A DNA stretch of 64,000 nucleotides from Umbelopsis isabellina. Lineage: Eukaryota > Mucoromycota > Umbelopsidomycetes > Umbelopsidales > Umbelopsidaceae. Made by a program: the position numbers and the translations under genes. Under the pieces are notes generated by a model. The model was not told the DNA's origin and did no database searches. It saw only the letters and a list, made by a program, of their open reading frames with translations. The DNA is taken from the NCBI GenBank assembly GCA_016758905.1, contig JAEPQZ010000005.1, positions 1,116,001 to 1,180,000 on the forward strand, written 5' to 3'. Positions 24,503-34,778 of the stretch are shown piece by piece; position 1 is the stretch's first letter, and the number at the start of each line of letters is the position of its first letter.

Positions 24503-26018
24503 GGCAGTTATGAAGTGCTTTAACCGTGCCGTTACTGTAGCTCGGCTAGCGGTATTTGCAAGAAGAATGGGTGACTCTGGGAGGTGAATGGCATGGATTC
24601 TAAGACTTGGGGTTATCCTTAGTCAATCGAAGACAGTCACGTAAGCTAATTTGGCCAAGTTGCCGTTGTCACTTTTTCCAGCTATCACAAGCTACGAAGC
24701 ATAAACGCTTTTGAGGATGTGTATATCTCATAAGTTTCGATTTTGAAGAATCGTTTAGTATATTGAGATTGCTATATTCTAGTGATTAATAACCAAAAGT
24801 AACATAATTTTGTACTATTTTGTTTCTGTTGCAGTCATTCCTATGATTTGTTATTGAGTGCTCCAAATTTATAAACGACAATTATTCATATTTAAATGAC
24901 AATCCGGTCTCATACATTATATCTGACCGTTTGTGTTTTCCAAACGCTTGAGCATGCTATTATCGAGATGTCTGGTGCAGCAGCAAGAACAAAAAGTGAT
25001 GGTTCAATAAAGCAAAAATACTGGAATGAATTTGATAAGTTGAAAATATTTTCCTTGCTCAAATTTCTTCGTATTTTTTTCAACCCTAATGCTCTCTAAC
25101 AGAACGCGAAGCGGAGCAAAATACGGTGCTTGATTTATCATTCTTCTGTGGAAATGAAATATATTATCTCGTATCAAATGTACTTTTGGATATCTGCTGC
25201 ATAACAAAATTAGTCCTTAGATCTAATACCAGACCATACGAATATATCAAAGCAGAATCTATATCATAGCTTTTACAGCATGTTCTCAGATTTTATTATG
25301 ATGCACTTTTCCCATCCGGAAACAAAAGCTAAACGGTTGTGATACCGCAAAGTGAAAGGAAGTCACCAAAAATTACGCCCATTTGCAAATTTAGTTTACA
25401 ACTTGGTGTTACTTCAAATTATGATAGGCAAAAATACCATGGGCGAGCTTTTCAAACCTGATTTGACTTCCTTTGCCCCTTCTATCTGGCTCAATTGGAC
25501 AACAGCTCCTCGTGACTACCAATGGATTGATTTTCAGTGATCATTGGTAGTGTAAAGTCAGTTGTGGAAACCTTGATTTTCTTCTGCGATTTTCTTATGG
25601 CATCTCCAGGTCATCCTATTCAGGATAATAGCCGCTCGCAAGTACTAGAAACTTCCGTTTAAGGATAGACAAGTTAAGCAACATTGGTACAAAAACAGGA
25701 GGTGAGAGGATGGTGGCGTCCGGGGCGTGTTAGTGTGTTGAAGACGGCTGAGGACCGCGCCGTGGTGTACCACACTTTCATGTGGCCCACATATTGCTAT
25801 ATTTTTGGAAAAGCGGGGTCTAATTAAGCAATATCAATGTGCAGGGAGTATTCATGCATCGATAGTGGTCCCACTGCAGTCTGTCACCATATTCATGACA
25901 TTAAATGACAGCCACCGCCTTATGACAAACCACTTAAAGTACTAGTGGAAGGCGATCCTGTTCAGCTGCCAATCCTTAAAAAGATGAATTAGTAATTCTT
26001 ATTTTTTTGGTTTCTCAA

Positions 26019-26038
26019 GTGCGTGCGTGCGTGCGTGG
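26019..26038. repeat. Short (GTGC)n tetranucleotide repeat
   Basis: About four and a half tandem GTGC units in intergenic DNA. Confidence 0.8.
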
Positions 26039-26784
26039 ATTCTCATCATCAATATGCTTTTAATTACTTGTGTAAAAGGCGGTATAAGAAATCATGATAA
26101 AAAAAAAAACTTTAATGCTCAGGGCCACCAGTGATAACTCTAGCTCTAGCCACTCTCAAAACTCACCAGCCAATTCGGCGTCGAGTTTATTGTTGTGACA
26201 CATGGCTTGACTTCCAAAACCAACCCACCGAGGCTGGAGAGCCCGTTATATACTTAAAATGTGAGGTGATACGGTCAAAACTCGGCATTTGTCAGTACGA
26301 CAAACATTGACACTTAATTTGAATAATAAAAAAAACCATAACTCAGAAACTGCCACCGCTTTCTTCACTGGAAATTGGACCATTACTAATGTGCCAGAGT
26401 AATTTACGTGCTTTATTTTGTGGCGAATGGGTGCTGCAAAGGAGATTTCTGCATAGGAGTACTAAATGTTAAAAAAATTTCTAGTACAGCAGAGATTAAA
26501 TACCATCAAGTGGAAATTACCAACGATTTTTCTGTATTTGAAACATGATACTGCGGCTACCAAGTTTATGAATGCCGGTGACGTGGAGACCGAGTGCTTC
26601 TCGAAACTCCACGCTATCCGCCAGTTCCTTTTTACAGAAGTCCAAAGACGGAAATAGAACGGGGAGCCAGGATGGTATCAAATGAGTCACGAGTGGGGGT
26701 TTGATGAGAAAAAAAAAGGTCTTTGTAGATAAAATATACCTTAAGTGGTGTAGATCAAATGTAGGTTGTGCTAGAAAAAGAACG

Positions 26785-26797
26785 TATATAAAAAGGG
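26785..26797 (+). promoter_or_regulatory. Isolated TATA-box-like element
   Basis: TATATAAAAAGGG is a near-ideal TATA box in the plus sense, but no annotated gene starts within 800 bp. Downstream there is only a 20-codon ATG frame (near 26870). It may drive an unannotated transcript or be fortuitous. Confidence 0.3.
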
Positions 26798-27561
26798 TTG
26801 GCGGACCATTGAGCCGATACCGTGTCAGTTGTACTCCGGCGATACAGTGGTAATTACTTCTTTGAGCAAATGGTTGGGCAATCAGAAGTGGGCTTGCGTG
26901 ATGCTTGCTCATTAGACTTGCCGCATTCGTAGGTAGCACAAACGGACGTCTCTATATGGAAGGTGGAGCGATGGTGCCGAAGAGCTTGAAAAAGAATTCT
27001 TAACTTTAATTTTTGTCCCATTTTGGTATTAGTATCGTAGTCCTAATACAAAACGATGGAGAAATGAATGAATTACAGCTAGAAATTAAGATAAAACAGA
27101 GCATTTACATTGCCAGATTTGATTTTGAATATGACTTATGCATGTTTCAGGAAACATCCGTTAGTAGATCCTTAATAAACTGCAGTGTAACCTGACTAGA
27201 ACCGGTTGCGGTAATCTGCCTCCGTCCCACCCATTCAGCTCGTTTGGCTCACCTACCTCTATACAAGAACAGCATTTTAGAGTCAAAGGGGTAAAAGAGT
27301 CTAGGTTTACCACTTGAAAATTGAGAGAATACTGGTTTCGTGTATATGCCTAAGGTGTTGAGTTGGAATTCCCGAGATCCAGGTGGTACATTGAAGCAGA
27401 TATGTTAGCTATCAAGATGATGTACAACCACTAGATTAAGGTAACCCAAGCAAATGTCAGGTTCTAATTGGCGCAAAAAATTATCCACTTCAGTTTTGTT
27501 AGAGTGAGCGTCTGCGTGATAGACCCAGTTTTGACTGTAAATAAAAAAAAAATTGTTACAA

Positions 27562-27569
27562 TATAAATA
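27562..27569 (+). promoter_or_regulatory. TATA box upstream of zinc-finger gene
   Basis: TATAAATA lies 114 nt before the ATG of the C2H2 gene, followed by a pyrimidine-rich leader (CTTTGATCTCTCTCACC), a plausible core promoter. Confidence 0.5.
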
Positions 27570-27682
27570 CCCTGAGGTTTTTCTAGTGTTTCCACAATTT
27601 CATCCTTCTTTGATCTCTCTCACCATTCTTCAATTCTTTTGACTCAACTCTATACTTACACATAAAAAAACATTCACGAATC

Positions 27683-28582
27683 ATGTTTGATCCCTACATG
27701 AATATTGACCCATCTATGAACAATGGCCACTTGTATTCACAGTATGACTTTAGTCATAATTTCTCCAACTGGCATTATACTACCTCTCAGGTAACATCAA
27801 CTGATGCCTATTCACAGTTTTGTCACGATCAGTTGGCAAAACCTATGTTTGAGCCATATGTCGATGTGAAATCCGCTCATATGCCAATGCTTGACGCTCC
27901 GCGTCTCGCCGTATACCCTAGTCCCACCCCATCTCTATCTGGTAGTCCTATGCTCCAAGGCGCCTCCGATATCAACTATACTGCTTCTATTGCCCCAAGC
28001 AATTTGATCTGGACCCCGGCTTCGGTTGAATCGAGCCCGACGCTGGCGTCGGTCTGTTCTCCAAAGTCCGAGCAATCGCAAGCTCATTTGGTGGAGCCTG
28101 AAAATTCCTACGGCTACTTTACGACGTTTTCGGTAGCTTCGGTAACACGCTCAGCTGGAAATGACGCCAACATGGCAAATTCAACGAAACCGAAAAAAAG
28201 ACAAGCTAAACCTAGACGGCCGGCCACTGTTGCGATGAAAACCAACCATAAACCCGTGAGAGACGGTCAAACGTATCAATGCGATTATGTAGGATGTACA
28301 AAAACCTTTACTCGTCCCTACAATCTCAAGTCTCACAAGCGTACCCACACCGCCGAAAAGCCTTTTGCTTGCGAATACCCTGGCTGTGAGCGTACTTTTG
28401 CTCGACAACATGATCGTAATCGTCACTCCAAACTGCATCTTGGCTTAAAACCATATACGTGTGAGCACTGCAGCAAATCTTTTGCAAGGCAAGACGCACT
28501 TAATCGACACCAACGGGTTATTGGTGCCCCCTGTTCCATCTTGGCGCTGGAAAAACGTAAAGAAGACCGCTTGCGCCAGTAA
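27683..28582 (+). CDS. C2H2 zinc-finger transcription factor
   Basis: Single-exon ORF of 299 residues. Residues 1-190 are Ser/Pro/Asn-rich, with an activation-domain-like composition. A basic stretch (KPKKRQAKPRRPATVAMK) could be a nuclear signal. Three tandem fingers follow at ~197-285: YQCDYVGCTKTFTRPYNLKS (H-x3-H), FACEYPGCERTFARQHDRNR, and YTCEHCSKSFARQDALNRH. The third finger ends H-x6-C (HQRVIGAPC) instead of HxxxH. The RPYNLKSH and RQDALNRH helices resemble fungal Crz1/Azf1-class regulators. No calcineurin-docking PxIxIT motif is seen, so Crz1 orthology is not claimed. A long upstream region and a TATA box suggest regulated expression. Confidence 0.88.
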   Translation: MFDPYMNIDPSMNNGHLYSQYDFSHNFSNWHYTTSQVTSTDAYSQFCHDQLAKPMFEPYVDVKSAHMPMLDAPRLAVYPSPTPSLSGSPMLQGASDINYTASIAPSNLIWTPASVESSPTLASVCSPKSEQSQAHLVEPENSYGYFTTFSVASVTRSAGNDANMANSTKPKKRQAKPRRPATVAMKTNHKPVRDGQTYQCDYVGCTKTFTRPYNLKSHKRTHTAEKPFACEYPGCERTFARQHDRNRHSKLHLGLKPYTCEHCSKSFARQDALNRHQRVIGAPCSILALEKRKEDRLRQ

Positions 28583-29160
28583 CTGCACATTTGATTTCTA
28601 AGCTGTACACATTCTCTCCTGCTTTATGCCTCTACATACCCTGATTTGTTTCAAATCATTTACCCCCCCCCAAAGTCATGTATCATACTTTAGCAATGTC
28701 AAGTATAGAGACCCAATTTATTTTTTCCAAGTTCTTGTGAAAGCTGTATAATTTGTATTCCTCATCCATCCCCTAGTTGCTGTCATTAAAAACACGAAAT
28801 ACCCTCACCATAATCTGTGCATTTCCCCTTACATTTTGTATTTGTTGATGTGATTGAATGCGATTGCTTCATTTGAATGAACGTTTCCTCCTACACTGCT
28901 GAATTTTGGGTTATTTGATAGAAATGGGTCATTCGATGCTGCGGGTTCTGTTACGCAGTTCTTTCACACAGTTCTTCCTAAGGTAGCGTCTGTGCTACAG
29001 CTATCGTTTCTGGTTAGATTGGCGAAGCTGCCAAAATTTCCTACGGAGAGGTCCATTTTTGGTAGGTCATGATTTATTGGCCGCGCCCTTTGCCAGGTGA
29101 AGTTTGTACGCGAAATTTTCTGCAACCGACGCGTCCACTTACTCAACCTGCTCCATCACC
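28583..29160. other. Intergenic region, zinc-finger gene to SPC19
   Basis: 3' flank of the regulator, with a C run near 28663-28671, then the SPC19 upstream region. No coding frame is supported. Confidence 0.5.
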
Positions 29161-30956
29161 ATGTTGGCTCAATCGGCTTCTAGAAGTCAACATAATGACT
29201 CCAACTCGTGGGCCAAACCTCACAGCGTCCTCGAAAACTTGCAAGGATCAGTCGACAAATTATCACATACCCTTAATGCTGTAAGTCTCGTACAGAACCC
29301 AAAACACGAAAATCCTCGTCTCGCGAATTGACTTAGCTTGGCATGTAGTTACAAGGATCGGTTGAATTGCTTCAACCATCAACTAAAGATTTCACACGAC
29401 TAAAGCAAGTGATGCAGTTCCAACGAGTAAGTAGTGGCCAGTGAAAATACCCGTTTTATTCTCAGTTTTTTTGTTGACTATTCGATAGCAATACGACCTG
29501 GTATCAGAAAAGGATATTAAAGCGGCACAGTCTCAAATTGCTCAAGATATACGGCCTCAAATTGACAAGCTACTGTCCGATGCCGAAGGTGCTATGACTA
29601 AGCTTATGAGTGAGGAACGTGAACTGGAAGCCACAGTAAGTGAATGTAGCAATGTATCAGTATTATACACCTGGGTCTGACTTAGCTTTGCTGTAAAGGT
29701 TGAAAAACAGGAAGAGGAGTTGAAAGTGCAGCAATCTAAATACACTGGTAGTCAGCGTCATGGCATGCTCCATGATCGCATGAAACAAGGAGACCAGGAC
29801 AAATCGGACCCAGATGCGATTGAAAGCATGCGTAGAATAAAGAACCTGAAGCTCAAGAAGGACAGTTTGATCCGTTCAATTGAAGACCGTTCAGAAGAGA
29901 TTGAGAGAAAAGTAATTATCTGAGACCAGTTTACTGTAAGCGAATATAGTCGAATTGACAAATACGTTTCATACAATAGGAACATCAATTACGGAAATTG
30001 CAAGGAGATTCGGTAAGAATGCAACAGATTAAACAAAGCACAACTATGGTACGTTTATGGAAGTGCATCCCTTGCGTGCTCAACACTAACAATTTGCATA
30101 GGAGGGAACAGCACAGGAATCACCATTGCAACAACGAAAACGACAGCTTATGGCCGAGCTAGCCACAATAGAGCTAAAGTTATCACAAAAACAAAAAGCT
30201 ATTAAATCCCAGAGACCGAATCATTCAAGCACTATGGTGGATGTATCAAAAGACCAAAAACCATCCCGGCGGAGGAAGTTTATGGAGGCAGATATGGATG
30301 GTTCGCTGGGCAATGATGGTAATATGCTGGCCGTGACCAGTAACATAGTTATACAATTTATCTAACTAGAATCTTTGCTTTGTGTAGAACCTCACTGGAT
30401 GTTCTATCCGCAACATCTACGTTTTATCCAAGGAGTGTTGGAACGGATATGCGACTCCTCATATCGAGGTGATCCAAGAATCCTGAAAGAACTTGAGAGT
30501 CAAGGCAGAAAATACTTGCAACAAATCCAAAAAGCACGAACGACGATTTCCACCGTATCACAGACGGATCGTAAGCAGTGGAAACGGCATTCGGTGAAGC
30601 AGATGAAGGTCATGTGCAAAATACTTTTTCCTGATGGCACAGTCGGCACAACCATGGGCCGTATCATTGAAATGCTGTTCTGCGACGACTCTACCAAGAA
30701 AGATGGATCAAGCCAAAAATCACAGGACGATGAAATGATGATTGATATTTTGGAACGTGGGGTACCTGTCAAGGTATTGGCGAGAGAGTTTCCACCAGCA
30801 CAAGAACGAAGACATAACCTCCAGAAAGCCATCCAGATCCTGTCCGACATTGGCGTGATTGAAACGCTGCAAGAAGTAGACGATGATCACGATGAATCAG
30901 CCCCGGGAGAGATGATTATCCGTGTCAAAGGCGTGGAGAGCATCTTACAGGAATAG
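29161..30956 (+). CDS. SPC19: DASH/Dam1 complex subunit Spc19 homologue with long C-terminal extension
   Basis: Seven exons (29161-29280, 29349-29426, 29489-29635, 29699-29911, 29980-30048, 30102-30318, 30388-30956) give 470 residues. Residues ~22-120 follow the Spc19 pattern: VLENLQGSVDKLSHTLNALQ, STKDFTRLKQVMQFQRQYDL, VSEKDIKAAQSQIAQDIRPQ, IDKLLSDAEGAMTKLM. In the DASH ring Spc19 couples kinetochores to microtubules. Yeast Spc19 is only about 165 residues. Here a charged coiled coil (~120-285) and a further ~190 residues follow, with helices and a compact end (ILERGVPVKVLAREFPPAQ, LQKAIQILSDIGVIETLQ, MIIRVKGVESI) that looks like a winged helix. The first five introns are all phase 0, so one continuous gene is favoured over two. 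Confidence 0.82.
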
Positions 30957-31147
30957 TTGTAACCATTAGCGTAGTTATTATCTGTTAATATATGTGTGAA
31001 ATTCTTTATCGATGCCATATCGTCAATTTGATTTGTCGGAGCACTTACCTTGCAACAATGGATCAATGTCTTGTCATAAAAAATTGGCCAATCAGAGTGA
31101 TCCATACGGAACGAACGGCAAAAGAAATATGCGACCATTGACAGGTG

Positions 31148-31154
31148 TATAAAA
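31148..31154 (+). promoter_or_regulatory. TATA box upstream of methyltransferase
   Basis: TATAAAA lies 70 nt before the ATG, within the 261-bp gap after SPC19. Confidence 0.45.
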
Positions 31155-31217
31155 TCGAGCTTATATGGAGTAGAAAATTTAAAAAAATCAATCGTTCTTT
31201 CGCTATCGTGAAGCAAG

Positions 31218-32157
31218 ATGTCCAACACTGACAACTGGAGTGCTAAAAAATATGATCAAAATGCCAATTTCGTCCCGGTGTTAGGATCCATTATTCTCGA
31301 CATGCTGGCTGCTCAGCCCAACGAGACAATTCTTGATTTGGGTTGTGGTGACGGTATTTTGACCAAGAAACTCGAAGACCAATGTAAAAGAGTGGTAGGC
31401 ATCGATGCTAGTGCCAACATGATCAAGAAAGCCCAAGAGCTTGGTTGCAAGGACGCTCGCGTGGCTGATGGTCATGATATCGCTGGATGGTTTGCAAAGG
31501 AAAACGTCGAGCAAGAAATTGGAGGCAAATTCGACGCGGTTTTCACTAACGCAGGTAAGCGCTGATGCTTTGAAATGATGTTTAGCACCATCACCCATGG
31601 CTAATGTTCTGATTGCCACCATGTGGAATTGCAGCTCTGCACTGGATGACTGAACCAAAAAAGGTTATTGCTGGGGTTAAGCAAGTACTGAAAACCGGTG
31701 GTCGGTTTGTTGGTGAATTTGGAGGTTATATGAACGTAGCTGGTGAGTCAAGCGATATTGCATTGTTTTTGAGTGATTCGGCTGCTCTGTGGAGCTAATT
31801 TGAGCTCCAGATGTCCATGGAGCTTTGATCACTGCTTTGAACCGTCGAGGCAAGGACGGCAAATCATTTTCGCCATGGTTTTTCCCGTCCGATCAGTACT
31901 ACAAAACCCTCTTGGAAGAACAAAGCTTTAAAGTCGAAACTATCTCGCTTAATCCTCGCCCCACACCGTTGCCTACTGATGTGGCAGGCTGGATTGATAC
32001 CTTTGGTTTCAGTTTCCTCGCAGCTCTGGATACTGACCAAGAACGGCGTGATATGGTGCATGAAATTGTTGAGCACTTGCGTCCCACTCACCAACGTGAA
32101 GATGGCGTGTGGACTGTCATGTATGTTCGTTGCAGGTTCATTGCCTACAAGCAGTAA
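31218..32157 (+). CDS. Class I SAM-dependent methyltransferase
   Basis: Three exons (31218-31554, 31635-31742, 31811-32157) give 263 residues. The Rossmann-fold SAM site is clear: motif I ILDLGCGDGILTKKL (~residue 37), acidic loop VVGIDASANMIKKAQ, then DARVADGHDI and FDAVFTNAALHWM. The second half (VKQVLKTGGRFVGEFGGYMN) is the motif III region. The architecture resembles small-molecule methyltransferases such as the trans-aconitate type found in bacteria and fungi. The substrate is not evident. Confidence 0.88.
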
Positions 32158-32520
32158 TGGAGCGACCAATGTCGATCGTTCACCAATTTTTTGTACTCAA
32201 TAAAATAACATGTTTACAATATTACAAGAACATTAAAAAAAACCTTTCTAATGTAAAGCGTGCCGTTCTCAAGCGAAAGCATTGTTTGCTAGTGGTATGA
32301 CTGATCCAAAGTAGTATGTATGCACACTAAGCATCCTCATGCCTATTTCACCGAGATCGAACGAATAGCGTTTGATCGCGGGTGGCTCACATAACTGGAC
32401 AATGGAACGTTACTGAAAAGGCAATAATGTTCTCCTTAGTTATGCGAGCACAGATTTGCGTCATTTCTGCAAAAATAACCCCGCTATCTTAAAAAAGAGA
32501 ATTATTTAGGTCGGCAATTC
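32158..32520. other. Intergenic region, methyltransferase to glutaredoxin
   Basis: AT-rich, with an AATAAAATAA sequence shortly after the methyltransferase stop (possible poly(A) signal). Otherwise no feature. Confidence 0.5.
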
Positions 32521-32933
32521 ATGGGTTTGTCAGCATCTAAGCCTACACCAGAACAAATGTCTGCCGTCGCCTCCAAAGTAGAAGAAATCATCGCTAATAA
32601 CAAGGTTGCTGTCTTCAGCAAGTCTTACTGCCGTGAGTATTAGAATGGACCATCATCATTAAACCTTATGCATGACTTGCCCGATAGACTAACAGAGTTA
32701 CCAATCCCGTAGCTTACTGCCGTCGCGCAAAGGAAGCTCTCAAGGGCCTCACCGAATTCTTCTCCATTGAACTGGACGAAGTTGATGACGGTTCTGCCAT
32801 CCAGGAGTACCTCGCTCAAAAGACTGGTAAGCGTACTGTTCCCAACATCTTTGTTAACAAGCAGCACATTGGTGGCTGTGATGATCTTCTTCAAGCCAAG
32901 TCCAGTGGACAACTCCAAAAGTTGCTCCAATAG
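32521..32933 (+). CDS. GRX: Dithiol glutaredoxin (CPYC active site)
   Basis: Two exons (32521-32632, 32713-32933) give 110 residues, the normal size of class I glutaredoxins. The intron splits the active site (SKSYC/PYCRRAKE). Other hallmarks are the cis-Pro stretch RTVPNIFVNKQHIGG and the glutathione-binding CDDLLQAKSSGQL. It reduces protein disulfides and glutathione-mixed disulfides using GSH. The extreme N-terminus MGLSASKP fits an N-myristoylation consensus (see findings). A glutamate-cysteine ligase modifier gene for GSH synthesis lies about 11 kb away, unlinked transcriptionally. Confidence 0.95.
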
Positions 32934-33197
32934 ATATAATATGCATGCTTTGTGATCTAAGCTAATTAGCATTACAATAAAGATATGTCTTTGACAGTGT
33001 GAAGTGATTTGATCTTCGTCGAGTGTGCTGAGTAATGATAGCATAGGAATGAGGCATGATGCGTGGTTGGATAAGCAAGAATATGCGTACACCGGGATTG
33101 ACACACAACATTTGAAATAACATGTAAAAAAAAGTCGTTTTTGCAGAATAATAACAAGTACCAACAACTGTTTATAAAATTTTACATATTGTCTGAT
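32934..33197. other. Convergent 3' flanks
   Basis: No feature beyond AT-rich 3' sequence with an AATAAA-like element near 32977. Confidence 0.5.
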
Positions 33198-34649
33198 TTA
33201 CCATCTGCGTCGCGGGCGGCCGCCACCACATATCACCCTCTCGCACCAGCCACCCGGCACACATAATGGACACCATTTCCACCAAAATCCATGGCCCCAA
33301 TAGCAATGGCAACATCCAGGGTTAAGTTCTATACTCTTGACGGAATAACGTGAGTTGTGATGGAAACCAATCTGATCTGATTCATCCATTCCCGTGTAGT
33401 CGGAATATGCAATACTGGAAGCATCGTCAAGATGTTGTCGAAAATTGGGATGATGGCGCCCTCGTGAGATATATGGGTCTGTAATAGTCTCCATTGGCCG
33501 AGTAACAGGCGCTGTAGCATTGTTTGTTTCATTGAGAGAACCTTTAGAGAAGTCTGGATCAAGAATTAACCGCAAAGCATCATTGCCACCTCCTAACGAC
33601 TGCAACAATGACGAAACGTGGTCATTGATGAGAAGGCCACTGGCGATCAAAAATGATGTAAAAGGATGTGTTGCAAAATGGGAAACAGGGGATATGGATG
33701 CTCGGTTCTTGAACGGGTTATGGGTATTCGATTCGAATGATGTTTTGGCTGGCGGCTGCTGCTGCTGATCTCCCGATTCTGATGTTTCCTCCTGAAAGAT
33801 CGACCTCATTTTCATCGTGTCCTCTACCATTGTCGAAGGAGCTTCTGCAGGTAAGCTCCAAAGCACAAATTGCTTCATACCGCCTGTGAATTCCGCCACA
33901 AGAGATTGTGTATTGGTATTGTAGCACTGTAAATCATAAGGCCGCTGACTCGAGTTACGAACAGCTGGTTGTAATACAGGTGACATTTGAGATTCTCCTT
34001 CTCTGGTGTTGGCAACCTTGAGCTCCCATTGAAAGGTATGATCTGCCCATTGGAATTTGAATAAAGTTGCCGATGTTGAAAGTGAAACTATACGATGGTT
34101 TGTATTCTCGCTCAGAGGTTCCTGGGATACCAAAACCATGTCGTGCCAGCTTTTGTCCGTCAATGCCCACACTGGCTGATTTTCGTTGGTGGTATATAAT
34201 GAAACGTAGGGCTTGAGTTTTTCCAACGCTCCGTTGTTCGATAGAGCTGTTTCTTCCACATTATCAGAAGGAGCGTTGTTTTCATAATGTGCTGAATGAA
34301 AAATACTATGAAGTAGTTTGGTAGACTGCAATTCCGGTCGAATGTAAACTGGATTCCCGGCTAGAGTACTGACTAGTGTCTGGAGTTCGGGAGCTTCGTC
34401 CATACTTGGCTTATAGTCATCAATAGTAGAGTGGCGATTTACAACAATGTTGCTGTCAGGAGACATCTTTTGCCCATACAAGATGACCAATTCCAGCAAC
34501 TCTGCTCCCGCTCTCAAAGCAGGCTTGGCAGTGTTGATGGTCATCGGAGGTTGGGAGGGATAATGCTTGGACGTAGATGGTGGGTCTGGCTTATAGCCAT
34601 CGGGTGCATTTGATTCTACAGGTGAAGATGACTCTTCATGTATTGGCAT
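33198..34649 (-). CDS. Unrecognised 483-residue protein with Cys/Trp-rich tail
   Basis: Intact single-exon ORF. Residues 1-40 are Pro/Ser-rich. Residues ~140-290 contain a mixed beta region (KPYVSLYTTNENQPVWALTD, HRIVSLSTSATLFKFQWADH, YDLQCYNTNTQSLVAEFTGG) that alternates like a tubby/LURP-one-type beta barrel, but this is only an impression. A hydrophobic helix-like stretch (FATHPFTSFLIASGLLINDH) lies near 340. The final 40 residues hold seven Cys and six Trp and end in RPRRRW. No catalytic motif is seen. The long intact frame and codon structure support a real gene; function is unknown. Confidence 0.75.
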   Translation of the reverse strand: MPIHEESSSPVESNAPDGYKPDPPSTSKHYPSQPPMTINTAKPALRAGAELLELVILYGQKMSPDSNIVVNRHSTIDDYKPSMDEAPELQTLVSTLAGNPVYIRPELQSTKLLHSIFHSAHYENNAPSDNVEETALSNNGALEKLKPYVSLYTTNENQPVWALTDKSWHDMVLVSQEPLSENTNHRIVSLSTSATLFKFQWADHTFQWELKVANTREGESQMSPVLQPAVRNSSQRPYDLQCYNTNTQSLVAEFTGGMKQFVLWSLPAEAPSTMVEDTMKMRSIFQEETSESGDQQQQPPAKTSFESNTHNPFKNRASISPVSHFATHPFTSFLIASGLLINDHVSSLLQSLGGGNDALRLILDPDFSKGSLNETNNATAPVTRPMETITDPYISRGRHHPNFRQHLDDASSIAYSDYTGMDESDQIGFHHNSRYSVKSIELNPGCCHCYWGHGFWWKWCPLCVPGGWCERVICGGGRPRRRW

Positions 34650-34778
34650 TTAGTTGTGGACAGAAAGAGCAAGCCTTGAATCTCCTTCAAATTTTCCAGT
34701 CAAAAATATAAACTTGACCGAACAGGTTGGAAACTATCTTTATTATTGTAGATTTTCTAAATTGATATAAATTTTTCT

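Larger units (their letters stand above)
24503..27682. other. 3.2 kb gene-poor stretch
   Basis: The longest non-coding span of the window. ORFs here (up to 140 codons, e.g. 26517-26939 minus) show no family features, compositional signature or splice partners. It includes a (GTGC)n repeat, a strong TATA-like sequence near 26785, and the presumed regulatory region of the zinc-finger gene. Confidence 0.5.

Noticed and set aside
26517-26939. 140-codon minus-strand ORF in the gene-poor region
   Set aside because: No domain, no splice partners, atypical composition; treated as chance.
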